Positions 44,062 through 52,990 of a stretch of 64,000 bases of DNA are shown piece by piece (position 1 is the stretch's first letter; each line of letters starts with the position of its first letter). Position numbers and translations under genes: made by a program. The notes under the pieces are model-generated. The model was not told the DNA's origin and searched no databases. It saw only the letters and a program-made list of their open reading frames with translations. This DNA comes from Pseudomonas sp. ABC1 (GTDB lineage Bacteria; Pseudomonadota; Gammaproteobacteria; Pseudomonadales; Pseudomonadaceae): assembly GCF_013395055.1 (NCBI RefSeq), contig NZ_CP058349.1:682001-746000 (forward strand). The letters are read 5' to 3'.

Positions 44062-45020
44062 ACCTCGACCTCTCTTCGCTGGCCAGGCACATGGCCCGCA
44101 CACCGCTGGCCGACTGGAGCCAGTCACAGCAGGCCTTGCTGGATGCCCGGCTGGCAGTCGGCCACGGCGACCTGCCGCGCTGGAGCCGGGCCGTGGCTGC
44201 ACTCCCGGCCATCACGCCACGATCCATCGAACTGCGCGATGGCTTCCAGCTTCATGGCGAATGCGATGAGGCGACCCAGGAAGCGGCCCGCCAGGCGCTC
44301 ATGGGATTGTCGCCCTGGCGCAAGGGGCCTTTCGACGTGTTCGGTATCCATGTCGACACCGAGTGGTGCTCGGACTGGAAATGGAGCCGTGTTGCCCCGC
44401 ACCTGGAGCTACAGGGCAAACGCATCCTCGACGTGGGCTGCGGCAATGGTTACTACATGTGGCGCATGCTCGGCGCGGGCGCAGACAGCGTGGTCGGCAT
44501 CGATCCGAACTGGTTGTTCTTCTGCCAGTTCCAGGCCATGAAGCGCTACCTGCCGGACGCTCCGGCCTGGCACCTGCCCATCGGCATCGAGGAATTGCCG
44601 GCCCGGCTCGAAGGCTTCGATACGGTATTCTCCATGGGCGTGCTCTATCACCGGCGCTCGCCCATCGATCACCTGCTTGAGCTGCGCGACTGCCTGCTCA
44701 AGGGTGGCGAACTGGTGCTGGAAACCCTGGTCATCGAAGGCGACCAGCACAGCGTGCTGGTGCCGGAAGATCGCTATGCGCAAATGCGCAATGTCTGGTT
44801 CCTGCCGTCGGTGGCAGCACTGGAACTGTGGCTGCGCCGGGCCGGTTTCGCGGATATCCGCTGTGTCGATGTCAGCGTCACGCGCATCGAAGAACAACGC
44901 TCCACCGACTGGATGCGCTACCAGTCCCTGCCCGACTTCCTCGACGCCGACGATCACAGCCGGACGATCGAAGGTCTACCTGCCCCGATGCGTGCGGTTA
45001 TCGTCGCGCGCAAGGCCTGA
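44058..45020 (+). CDS. cmoB: tRNA U34 carboxymethyltransferase
   Basis: A 320-residue enzyme that transfers the carboxymethyl group of carboxy-SAM to 5-hydroxyuridine-34, giving cmo5U. Motif ILDVGCGNGYYMWRM binds the cofactor, and the family segment GPFDVFGIHVDTEWCSDWKW is intact. ATG at 44058 overlaps cmoA. Confidence 0.95.
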   Translation: MNLDLSSLARHMARTPLADWSQSQQALLDARLAVGHGDLPRWSRAVAALPAITPRSIELRDGFQLHGECDEATQEAARQALMGLSPWRKGPFDVFGIHVDTEWCSDWKWSRVAPHLELQGKRILDVGCGNGYYMWRMLGAGADSVVGIDPNWLFFCQFQAMKRYLPDAPAWHLPIGIEELPARLEGFDTVFSMGVLYHRRSPIDHLLELRDCLLKGGELVLETLVIEGDQHSVLVPEDRYAQMRNVWFLPSVAALELWLRRAGFADIRCVDVSVTRIEEQRSTDWMRYQSLPDFLDADDHSRTIEGLPAPMRAVIVARKA

Positions 45021-45063
45021 GCAGCGGCTGCCAGACGTATCCCGCCCGGCATTCCTCTGATGG

Positions 45064-45987
45064 CTATACGCCTTTCAGGCGCTGGCGAAACAGCGCCTGG
45101 TGCTCGCGACACTGACTGGCCGCCAGCAGGAACACACCATGGCCACCCTGCTGGAATTCCAGCCAGGTGAAGTCAACCTCAGGGTACAACGCCTGCACAT
45201 GCACCTGGCTGTTGCCGACTTCGACGATCAACACACCGTTATCGGTCAGGTGATCGGCCGCCTCGGCCAGCATGCGACGGACCAGGTCCAGTCCGTCCTC
45301 GCCACAGGCCAGTCCCAGTTCAGGTTCATGCTGGTACTCCTCGGGCATGTCGGCGAAATCTTCGGCATCCACATACGGTGGATTGGAAACGATCAGGTCG
45401 AAACGCTGCCCGGGTAATCCATCGAAACCGTCGCCCTGGACGGTGTAGACACGATCCTCCAACTCATGCTGCTCGATGTTCCTGTTGGCCACCTCCAGAG
45501 CCTCGAAGGACAGGTCCGCCAACACCACCTCGGCCGCGCCGAATTCATAGGCACAAGCGATACCGATGCAACCCGAGCCGGTACAGAGGTCGAGAATGCG
45601 CGCAGGCTCCTGCGCCAGCCAGGGCTCGAAACGCTGGTCGATCAGTTCGGCAATCGGCGAGCGCGGAATCAATACCCGCTCATCGACCACGAAAGGCAGG
45701 CCGCAGAACCAGGCCTGTCCCAACAGGTAAGCCGTCGGCACGCGCTCATCGATACGCTTGCGCAGCAGTTCGTGCAGCGTTTCGCGCTCATCGTCTTCGA
45801 GACGGCAGTCCAGGTAGTGGTCCGCCATCTGCCAGGGCAGGTGCAATGCACCCAGGACCAACTGGCGCGCCTCATCCCAGGCATTGTCCGTACCATGGCC
45901 GAAGAACAGGTGCTCGGCATGAAAGCGGCTGACGGCCCAGCGGATATAATCGCGCAGGGTGCGCAGGCGGGAGGGCGAAGCGATCAC
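45064..45987 (-). CDS. prmB: 50S ribosomal protein L3 glutamine methyltransferase
   Basis: A 307-residue N5-glutamine methyltransferase. SAM-binding motif ILDLCTGSGCIGI and catalytic motif NPPYVDAED are intact, and the N-terminal helical domain matches PrmB. It methylates Gln150 of L3 in E. coli. The start at 45987 is a GTG. Convergent with cmoB. Confidence 0.93.
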   Translation of the reverse strand: MIASPSRLRTLRDYIRWAVSRFHAEHLFFGHGTDNAWDEARQLVLGALHLPWQMADHYLDCRLEDDERETLHELLRKRIDERVPTAYLLGQAWFCGLPFVVDERVLIPRSPIAELIDQRFEPWLAQEPARILDLCTGSGCIGIACAYEFGAAEVVLADLSFEALEVANRNIEQHELEDRVYTVQGDGFDGLPGQRFDLIVSNPPYVDAEDFADMPEEYQHEPELGLACGEDGLDLVRRMLAEAADHLTDNGVLIVEVGNSQVHVQALYPEVDFTWLEFQQGGHGVFLLAASQCREHQALFRQRLKGV

Positions 45988-46188
45988 AATGGCAACTCCT
46001 GTGATAGAAGGAGCGCCAGTTTAGCCCAAAGGCGACTGAGCTTTCCTCTGTGCTTCCCCTAAGATAGCCTTTCGCCCCTCGTAACAAGACGATTGCGCCG
46101 ACAAGACGGGACATTGGAGCCCGCAGAGGTTCACAACCCTCGAATCCAGCGCGACAATCAGCCCCAGAACCTCAACAAGGAGCCCGAA

Positions 46189-46782
46189 ATGTCCAAGCCA
46201 CAGACCCTGCTTCAACTCAGTGGCCGCAGCTACGCCCCTGCCAAGTGGGCCAATGCCACCCTGCTGGTCATCGACGCTCAGGAAGAATATCGCAACGGGG
46301 CCCTTGCCTTGCCGAACCTCGAACCCTCGCTCTCGCAGATCACCCGACTGCTGAAGACCGCACGGGAGGTCGGCGCACCGGTCGTTCACGTCCATCACCT
46401 CGGCATCACCGCCGGCCTCTTCGACCCTCAGGGCCTGCGCGGGCAGATCATGCCGGAAGCCGCGCCACTGCCTGGCGAGTCGGTCGTCGCCAAGCGCCTG
46501 CCCAACGCCTTCGCCGGCACCGAACTGCATGACCTGCTGCAGAAGCATGGGCGCCTTGACCTGATCGTCTGCGGCTACATGACCCACTCCAGTGTCAGTA
46601 CCACCGTGCGCGCCGCCAAGGACTACGGCTACCGTTGCACCCTGGTCGACAACGCCTGCGCCACCCGCCACCTGCCCCAGGGCGACGGGCAGATAGAGGC
46701 AGAGCTGGTGCATCGGGTGGAGATGACCATCCTTGCGGACAATTTCGCCGTCTGTGTCGACGACGCTGACGCGCTCATCTGA
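46189..46782 (+). CDS. cysteine-hydrolase (isochorismatase-like) family protein, catalytic Cys replaced by Ser
   Basis: A 197-residue alpha/beta hydrolase of the isochorismatase/nicotinamidase superfamily. The acid (Asp in LLVIDAQEEY) and lysine (VVAKRLPNAF) of the usual triad are present. At the place of the nucleophile, where relatives read MTHMCV or similar, this reads GYMTHSSVSTT, so the Cys is a Ser. It may use another chemistry or be inactive. Start MSKPQTLLQLSGR after CAAGGAG. Confidence 0.85.
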   Translation: MSKPQTLLQLSGRSYAPAKWANATLLVIDAQEEYRNGALALPNLEPSLSQITRLLKTAREVGAPVVHVHHLGITAGLFDPQGLRGQIMPEAAPLPGESVVAKRLPNAFAGTELHDLLQKHGRLDLIVCGYMTHSSVSTTVRAAKDYGYRCTLVDNACATRHLPQGDGQIEAELVHRVEMTILADNFAVCVDDADALI

Positions 46783-46864
46783 AATACCGCCCTTCTCCAG
46801 GCAGGTGAGTGAACCTGCCCCCCCTGTTCCGGTCATAGCCCTGTTCATGCAAGAGGTGACCGGA

Positions 46865-47185
46865 ATGAGACTATCCGACAGGTTCGATGCGCGCCGCCTG
46901 CGGCCACGTGACCCGAGAAAGGGCTGGCGCTGGCGCCTGGGCCTCCTGCTGGCGCTGCTGATCGTCGCTACCGGCCTCGCGCTCTCGTTCAGCGGTACCC
47001 TCCTGCTGTTCGAACGCGGGGATATCCTCGCCATGCAGGCCAATCGCGCCACCGGCAGTACATTGCTGATCAGCGGAATCGTGCTGCTCTGGGGCGGAAT
47101 AGCGTTCTGGCGTCGCCTGCGCCGCCGGCTGCGCCAGACCGGTTCGTTGAGTCTGTCCCCGGAACTGATGAAAAAGCGTGACTGA
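46865..47185 (+). CDS. small two-helix membrane protein
   Basis: A 106-residue protein with a basic N-terminus and membrane segments at about residues 27-48 and 63-82, then an Arg-rich cytoplasmic end. Looks like uncharacterised Pseudomonas membrane proteins. The start MRLSDRFDARRLRP at 46865 places the charged end before the first helix. Confidence 0.65.
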   Translation: MRLSDRFDARRLRPRDPRKGWRWRLGLLLALLIVATGLALSFSGTLLLFERGDILAMQANRATGSTLLISGIVLLWGGIAFWRRLRRRLRQTGSLSLSPELMKKRD

Positions 47186-47236
47186 AATCCCGTAGCGGAT
47201 GCCATGGAGTAAACTGCCGCCACTTTGGAGGCCCCC

Positions 47237-47794
47237 ATGCAAGACGACGACTTTTCACTGTTCAAGGACGCGGTCCGTGGCGTGAAGCCCATCACCGACG
47301 ACCGCGCCGATACCGGCAAGACTCGCACCAATCAACAGCAGATCGCCAAACGCCGCGCTCATGCGGTGACCAGCCAGGTATCCGTGCAGATAGACGGACT
47401 CTCCGATCAGTTCGTCATCGACGTGACGGCGGAGGAAGAACTCTACTGGGCCCGCGATGGCGTGCAGGACAGCCAGATGCGCAAGCTCAAGGCCGGACAG
47501 ATCGCTTTCGAAGGCAGTCTCGACCTGCATGGCTTGTCGGTGGAAAAAGCCCGCGAACAATTGTGGGCCTTCATCGCAGAAGCCAACCGCTATGAAATCC
47601 GCTGCGTGCGTATCACCCACGGCAAGGCCGCGCGACTGGATGGCAAACGCCCGCTGATCAAGAGCCACGTCAACACTTGGCTGCGCCAGCATCCGCAAGT
47701 CCTCGGCTTCAGCTCATGCCTGCCTCGCCATGGCGGCACCGGCTCGATCTACGTGATGCTCAAGCGAACCATGCTCGAAGGGCGCGACGAGTAA
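47237..47794 (+). CDS. Smr-domain protein
   Basis: A 185-residue protein with a C-terminal small MutS-related domain (about residues 93-175), shown by LDLHGLSVEKAR, HGK and the Gly-rich GGTGSIYV end. It resembles proteobacterial SmrB-type nucleases; SmrB cleaves mRNA at collided ribosomes in E. coli, and a similar role is inferred. The domain signature DLHG is complete. Start MQDDDFSLFK is typical. Confidence 0.85.
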   Translation: MQDDDFSLFKDAVRGVKPITDDRADTGKTRTNQQQIAKRRAHAVTSQVSVQIDGLSDQFVIDVTAEEELYWARDGVQDSQMRKLKAGQIAFEGSLDLHGLSVEKAREQLWAFIAEANRYEIRCVRITHGKAARLDGKRPLIKSHVNTWLRQHPQVLGFSSCLPRHGGTGSIYVMLKRTMLEGRDE

Positions 47795-47908
47795 CCTGGC
47801 ACTTTTATACGGGCGCAGGGCGACCACCCTGGATACGCACCGCCAACTGTAGATTTAAACGTCAACAGCCCCTAGCATTGCTGCCCTCGCAGAGCGACTG
47901 ACAGAACC

Positions 47909-48346
47909 ATGGCCGAACACGACTTCCGCTACACCCTCTTGAGCCCCGCCCATACCCTGACCGAATGCCGGGCATTGATGCCAGGCCGTTATCAGGTCAC
48001 GGGCAGCGGTGGCTCGATACGCCCCGAAGACACCCTGATCGTCACCCTCAAGGGCAGCCGCGACCTGTCGCAACGCCTGGTCGTGGAGAAGGTTCGCCAC
48101 CTGATCAATCCGCCCGGCCAATGGATCGCCGTGGCCAAAGGACCGGTCTTCAAAGAACTGGAAATCCTCAACTGGCAGGTCAACTGTGACGCCTGCGAGA
48201 AAACCCTCGACTTCGAGTTCGCCCACGACGCCGCCACTGGCCAGGCCCAGCGGGCGCAGAGCGCGGAAGCACGAATCACCGAACTTGGCTGGACCAGCCT
48301 GCAAGGACGCCATCTATGCCCCACCTGCAAGGAACACGCACAGTGA
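47909..48346 (+). CDS. conserved hypothetical protein with four-cysteine motif
   Basis: A 145-residue soluble protein with CDAC (about residue 95) and CPTC near the C-terminus, a likely zinc site. The N-terminal part is beta-rich without known motif. Its TGA overlaps the GTG start of the META-domain gene. Confidence 0.7.
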   Translation: MAEHDFRYTLLSPAHTLTECRALMPGRYQVTGSGGSIRPEDTLIVTLKGSRDLSQRLVVEKVRHLINPPGQWIAVAKGPVFKELEILNWQVNCDACEKTLDFEFAHDAATGQAQRAQSAEARITELGWTSLQGRHLCPTCKEHAQ

Positions 48347-48768
48347 GATCTGCCCTCCTGCCCATCACCCTGCTGGGCCTGGCGGTCGCGGGCTGCACCC
48401 GTGAAAGCGCCTCGCCTTCCCAGGCACCGCAGCCGCCTCAGACTCACCTGACCTATATTGCCGAATGGGTCGGCGAGGATGCCGTCATTGGCCGCAACCC
48501 TGTCTCCCTGACCCTGGCGGATGATCGCGCCTATGGCAATGCGGGTTGCAACCACTGGTTCGCCAACTATCAGTTGGAGGGGGAATCCATTCGCTTCACC
48601 GACATCGGTAGCACGCGCAAGCTCTGCCTCGATGAAATCATGCAGCAGGAGCGGCACTTCCTTGACCTTCTGGGCAAGGTCGAACGCTGGGATATCTCCA
48701 ACATCGACCAATTGCGCTTCTGGCCTGCCGAAGGCAAGCCGCTGCGCTTCTGGCCTGCCCAGGAATAG
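48343..48768 (+). CDS. META-domain lipoprotein
   Basis: A 141-residue protein with a lipoprotein signal (lipobox LAVAGC at about residues 11-16) and a META/HslJ-like domain containing GNAGCNHWFANYQL. Outer-membrane or periplasmic localisation expected; function unknown. The GTG at 48343 overlaps the upstream stop (GTGA). A strong terminator follows. Confidence 0.8.
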   Translation: MRSALLPITLLGLAVAGCTRESASPSQAPQPPQTHLTYIAEWVGEDAVIGRNPVSLTLADDRAYGNAGCNHWFANYQLEGESIRFTDIGSTRKLCLDEIMQQERHFLDLLGKVERWDISNIDQLRFWPAEGKPLRFWPAQE

Positions 48769-48792
48769 AGCCAAGGCCACACAGCCACCAAC

Positions 48793-48823
48793 GAAAACGC
48801 CCCGAACCAGTCGGGGCGTTTTC
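48793..48823. terminator. strong bidirectional terminator
   Basis: Perfect 13-bp arms (GAAAACGCCCCGA and complement) with a 5-base loop, A-rich before and T-rich after, between the META gene and mucD, which converge. Confidence 0.9.
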
Positions 48824-48872
48824 GTTTAGCGCATTCCCAAGGCCGGGCAGGCTATTGCCTGCCCGGCAAGTG

Positions 48873-50282
48873 TCACTCAGCCAGCTTGAACGTAATGAAA
48901 CTGGCGCGCCCTTGACGCAGTACGCGCATGGAAACCGAACGATTCTTCGGCAACTGCTCGGCGACCTTGCCAAAGGTACTCGCACTGTTGATCGCCTGAT
49001 TGTTCAGGTGCGTGATCACATCGCCTGGACGCAGACCGATCATCGCTGCCGGGCCATCCATGACCTCGCTGATAACCACACCACCCTGCAGGTCGAGGTT
49101 GCGTTTCTGCTCGGCAGTCAGTTCGCTCACCTTGACGCCCAGGCGATTGCTGCTCTTGGCCGGGCCACTACCGCTGGCCGCGACCTCTTCGCCATCCTCG
49201 GGTAGCGCGCCGATAGCCAGGCTCAGGGTCTTGCGGTCACCTTCACGGACAACCTCCATCCTCGCCTTGCTGCCCGGTTTCAACGAACCGACCAGATGCG
49301 GAAGATCGGCGGACATGATGATCGGCTTGCCATTCAGGCTGAGGATCACATCACCCACCCGCAGGCCGCCTTTGGCAGCCGGGCCGCCATCGAGCACCTG
49401 GGCAACCAGGGCACCAGCCGGACGCTCGAGACCGAAGGACTCGGCCAGGTCCTTGTTCACTTCCTGGATGACCACACCCAACCAGCCACGATTGACCTTG
49501 CCTGACGTGCGCAACTGGCCAGCGACATCCATCGCGACATCGATTGGAATCGCGAAGGAAAGCCCCATGAAGCCACCGGAGCGGGTGAATATCTGCGAGT
49601 TGATGCCAACGACCTCGCCCGCGAGGTTGAACAGCGGTCCACCGGAGTTACCCGGGTTGATCGCGACGTCGGTCTGGATGAAAGGCACATAGCTGTCGTT
49701 CGGCAGGTTGCGCCCGGTGGCGCTGACGATGCCCGAGGTGACCGTATGATCGAAGCCGAATGGCGAACCGATGGCCAGGACCCACTCGCCCACCTTCAAC
49801 TTGCTCGAATCTCCGAGCTTGACGGTCGGCAGCCCCTTGCCTTCGACCTTGAGCACTGCCACGTCGGTCCGCGGGTCGGCGCCGATCAGTTTCGCTTCCA
49901 GTTCGCTACGGTCAGGCAGGCGCACGATGATTTCATCGGCATCCGCCACTACATGGTTGTTGGTCAGGATGTAGCCATCGTCGGAGATGATAAAGCCCGA
50001 GCCAAGGGACTGAGCCTCGCGCTGCTGCCCTCTACTACCCGGAGCCTGCGGGATACTGCGCTCGAAGAACTCACGAAAGATCGGCGGCAGCCCTTCAAGG
50101 TCCGGCATCTGCGCGCTGGCGCTGCGCACCGGGACATTCTGTTTGGTACTGATATTGACGACGGCTGGCGAAGCATCCTCCACCAACGAGGTGAAGTCCG
50201 GCAGCTCGGCATGGGCAAGCAAGGCCTGGCCCAGCAATGCGATACCGGCACAAAAGGCCAGACAGGTCTTTCGATTGAACAT
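48873..50282 (-). CDS. mucD: periplasmic serine protease MucD (DegP/HtrA family)
   Basis: A 469-residue HtrA protease. It has a signal peptide (1-25, ending LLAHA), catalytic triad His110 (TNNHVV), Asp140 (TDVAVL) and Ser213 (NPGNSGGP), and two PDZ domains (about 255-345 and 370-465). It degrades misfolded periplasmic proteins and dampens AlgU activity. It follows mucB directly, with no mucC. Confidence 0.94.
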   Translation of the reverse strand: MFNRKTCLAFCAGIALLGQALLAHAELPDFTSLVEDASPAVVNISTKQNVPVRSASAQMPDLEGLPPIFREFFERSIPQAPGSRGQQREAQSLGSGFIISDDGYILTNNHVVADADEIIVRLPDRSELEAKLIGADPRTDVAVLKVEGKGLPTVKLGDSSKLKVGEWVLAIGSPFGFDHTVTSGIVSATGRNLPNDSYVPFIQTDVAINPGNSGGPLFNLAGEVVGINSQIFTRSGGFMGLSFAIPIDVAMDVAGQLRTSGKVNRGWLGVVIQEVNKDLAESFGLERPAGALVAQVLDGGPAAKGGLRVGDVILSLNGKPIIMSADLPHLVGSLKPGSKARMEVVREGDRKTLSLAIGALPEDGEEVAASGSGPAKSSNRLGVKVSELTAEQKRNLDLQGGVVISEVMDGPAAMIGLRPGDVITHLNNQAINSASTFGKVAEQLPKNRSVSMRVLRQGRASFITFKLAE

Positions 50283-50457
50283 GATCCAAGTCCCCACTGA
50301 ATAAAGCCAAGAAAACAACTACTGGATCAACTTCCAGTACAACACATTTCCGATATGGCGGCAGATACCCCAGGCTATCCGTCCTCCACACCCCGGCAAC
50401 CCAAGGGACAAACGATAAACAAGGTGCATTCACACAGCAAGGCAGCCATCGCGTCCA

Positions 50458-51396
50458 TCAAGGCTCGACTCCCCCGGCATAACGCATGGACCACACCACC
50501 CGCTCCGCCACCAGCAACGGGACATCCCCAAGCACCGTGGCCATCACCGCCCCCTTCCTCGTACTGAGTCGATGGGAAACGGTCACTGTCGAGCCTGCCT
50601 GCCGAGTCACCTCCTCGCCAGCAGCACCACTCAAGGGTTCGAGAAAGATCGAAAACCTGGCCAGGCCATCACCGTAGCCAAGCCATGTGACCGGCTCCCC
50701 GGAAGACGGATCAGGCGCGGTATCGCTGGCCAGCAGTTGGAACCCTGGAGGCACCCAGTCCGAGTACCAGCCGGATGCCTGGTGCCTGGAGCGCGGTACC
50801 AGGGGCTTGCAGGCAGCCCCAGACGCAAGCTCGCTGGGGGCAGGTACGACCGATGTATTGAAACTCACGAATTGAAGCCGCTCCAGTGGCCTCTGCTGCT
50901 CGTCATGGAGAACGGATTTGAGCAACAAGGCACTGTCACGGTCCAGATGCAGCTCGAGGCTATGCCGAAAGCGGTCCTTCGCCGTAACGGAAAGTACCAC
51001 GGCCGGCCTTGCCGCAACCCTGGACTCACCGATCAGGCGGAAATCGTAATACCGGGAAAGTGCTTCCAGATTGGAAGGAAAGGTATGCAGCACCTGAAAG
51101 AGACCCACTGACGCAGTCATTTCATCGGACATGCAAACGGAGCCACCTTCACTCCTGGCCAACTCGGCGGGCGCTCCGTCGAGTTGCAGGATCCGCTCCC
51201 GAGACACCCCATCGCCGACCTGCTGCCATATGGCATGTGTCGACAGGTTGCCATCTTTCTCATGGATGAATGTGCCGGAGTAGCTCTGCCGGTACTCGGC
51301 ATCGATAAGACGGTTTATCCATTCATCGGCGTCCGTTGCAAAGGCTGGCGTCGATAGCCAGCCCCACGCGAGAACGAACGACAGGGAGCGACGCAT
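50458..51396 (-). CDS. mucB: sigma-E regulatory protein MucB (RseB)
   Basis: A 312-residue periplasmic protein with a signal peptide (1-20), the large lipid-sensing N-terminal domain (about 25-200) and the smaller C-terminal domain (205-312). It binds the periplasmic part of MucA and shields it from cleavage. Starts 11 bp after mucA; length agrees with the family. Confidence 0.93.
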   Translation of the reverse strand: MRRSLSFVLAWGWLSTPAFATDADEWINRLIDAEYRQSYSGTFIHEKDGNLSTHAIWQQVGDGVSRERILQLDGAPAELARSEGGSVCMSDEMTASVGLFQVLHTFPSNLEALSRYYDFRLIGESRVAARPAVVLSVTAKDRFRHSLELHLDRDSALLLKSVLHDEQQRPLERLQFVSFNTSVVPAPSELASGAACKPLVPRSRHQASGWYSDWVPPGFQLLASDTAPDPSSGEPVTWLGYGDGLARFSIFLEPLSGAAGEEVTRQAGSTVTVSHRLSTRKGAVMATVLGDVPLLVAERVVWSMRYAGGVEP

Positions 51397-51407
51397 TCAA
51401 AATCTAC

Positions 51408-52043
51408 TCAGCGCTCTTCCATGCTCGCGGCCTGAGCATGGGGCGTGACAGCCTTGGCTTCGTCGCCAAAGGCAGCCTGCTGTGCATGCTGGCGGATATA
51501 GGAAGGCAGGCGCTGCTCATGCCAGCCGGAGGCCGGTTCGGTTTCGGAAACCGTCTGCACCTTGGCGCCACCCTCTTCGCTGTAACCCGCCAGAATGGCA
51601 GGCCCTTGAGGCACAGCGGACACATTCAGGCCTGGCTGAACGGTTTGTTGCGCCAACTGAGGAGCGGAGACATCGTCCTGATTGTACAAGCGCACTCCGG
51701 CAAGCACCGCGACCGTCACGGATGCAGCGACAGCAATGCGCCCGACACTGCGCCAGGCAGAAGCCGCCCGTGCAACGGGAGTTTCCGCGCGGGGTGCCTC
51801 GACGTGGTCGATGGACTCGTTCGCCAGGGCTGCGGATACGGCAGCCGCGATATCCAGCCGCGGTTCGATCAGATCCTTGTGCATGGCGGCACGAGCGATC
51901 TGGTATCTCAACCAAGTCGAACGCAACTCCTCGTCACCATCGCCTGACTCGCCATCCACGGCGAGTACCCGGCGCAACTCCAACTCGTCCGCTTCGTTAT
52001 CCATCACCGCGGACAGCGATTCATGCAGTGCTTCACGACTCAT
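51408..52043 (-). CDS. mucA: anti-sigma factor MucA (RseA)
   Basis: A 211-residue inner-membrane anti-sigma factor. The cytoplasmic AlgU-binding part covers residues 1-80 (MSREALHESLSAVMDNEADE), one membrane segment lies at about 99-118 and the periplasmic part binds MucB. The reading frame is complete, without the truncations seen in mucoid strains. Slightly longer than in P. aeruginosa (194). Confidence 0.94.
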   Translation of the reverse strand: MSREALHESLSAVMDNEADELELRRVLAVDGESGDGDEELRSTWLRYQIARAAMHKDLIEPRLDIAAAVSAALANESIDHVEAPRAETPVARAASAWRSVGRIAVAASVTVAVLAGVRLYNQDDVSAPQLAQQTVQPGLNVSAVPQGPAILAGYSEEGGAKVQTVSETEPASGWHEQRLPSYIRQHAQQAAFGDEAKAVTPHAQAASMEER

Positions 52044-52074
52044 TGCGATTCCTCTCTTGGCTGTCGCCGCTGTC

Positions 52075-52656
52075 TCAGGACTCATGTAACAAGGGTTGCA
52101 GCGCCTTATCGATGGCTTCGCGCGCACGAAAGATTCGAGAGCGCACCGTTCCCACCGGACACTGCATGACACTGGCAATCTCTTCATAGCTGAGGCCATC
52201 GAACTCGCGCAGGGTCAATGCCGTGCGCAAATCCTCGGGCAACTGCTGAATCGTGCGATGCACAGTGCCTTCTATCTCGTCCCTGAGCAAAGATCGCTCC
52301 GGTGATTCGATATCCTTGAGGGCGTGATCGCCTTCATAGAATTCGGCATCCTCGGAACTCACATCGTTATCTGGCGGACGCCGTCCACGTGCGACCAGAT
52401 GGTTTTTCGCTGTATTGATGGCAATGCGGTACAGCCATGTATAGAAAGCACTGTCACCACGAAAATTACTGAGTGCACGATAGGCCTTGATGAACGCTTC
52501 CTGCGCCACGTCCTGAGCCTCATGGGAGTCGTGCACGAAACGCACGATCAAACCGAGGATCTTGTGCTGGTACTTCAGCACAAGCAGATCAAAAGCCCGC
52601 TTGTCTCCTCGCTGCACTCGTTCGACCAACTGCTGGTCCTGCTCCTGGGTCAGCAT
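52075..52656 (-). CDS. algU: ECF sigma factor AlgU (RpoE)
   Basis: A 193-residue extracytoplasmic-function sigma factor with sigma-2 (residues 20-90, KYQHKILGLIVRFVHDSHEA) and sigma-4 (130-185, LREFDGLSYEEIASVMQC) regions. It drives envelope-stress and alginate genes. An AlgU-type promoter precedes it, giving autoregulation. Followed by mucA, mucB and mucD. Confidence 0.96.
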   Translation of the reverse strand: MLTQEQDQQLVERVQRGDKRAFDLLVLKYQHKILGLIVRFVHDSHEAQDVAQEAFIKAYRALSNFRGDSAFYTWLYRIAINTAKNHLVARGRRPPDNDVSSEDAEFYEGDHALKDIESPERSLLRDEIEGTVHRTIQQLPEDLRTALTLREFDGLSYEEIASVMQCPVGTVRSRIFRAREAIDKALQPLLHES

Positions 52657-52715
52657 GAGTACGCCTCCATCGACATGAAGGGTATCCGCTCACACCAGCA
52701 AACCGACCTGCCTGA

Positions 52716-52742
52716 ATAGACTCGGGCTTTCTGCAAAAGTTC
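52716..52742 (-). promoter_or_regulatory. AlgU-dependent promoter of the algU operon
   Basis: On the minus strand, GAACTT (52742-52737), a 16-base spacer and TCTAT (52720-52716) match the sigma-E consensus GAACTT-N16-TCTGA closely. It lies 60 bp upstream of the algU ATG. Confidence 0.8.
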
Positions 52743-52990
52743 TCCCCCTCATAGCACGCTTTCCACAATGCATCTTGGCATTGCATGCGGTCTCCTCGAT
52801 GAGCCAAGGATGCCGTTCTGATTGGCAAATATTGCGGCAACTACCCATAGCAGGGAAGCGATGGCAGTTTGCATCCATCATCCGTCTATAGAAACAGCCC
52901 CAGAACAAAAGTTCCCACATACTGCCGAGACTATTTTGCCGCAGGGTGCCATCTATATACTAGGCGGTGACATTCTGCCCGGACATCCAC

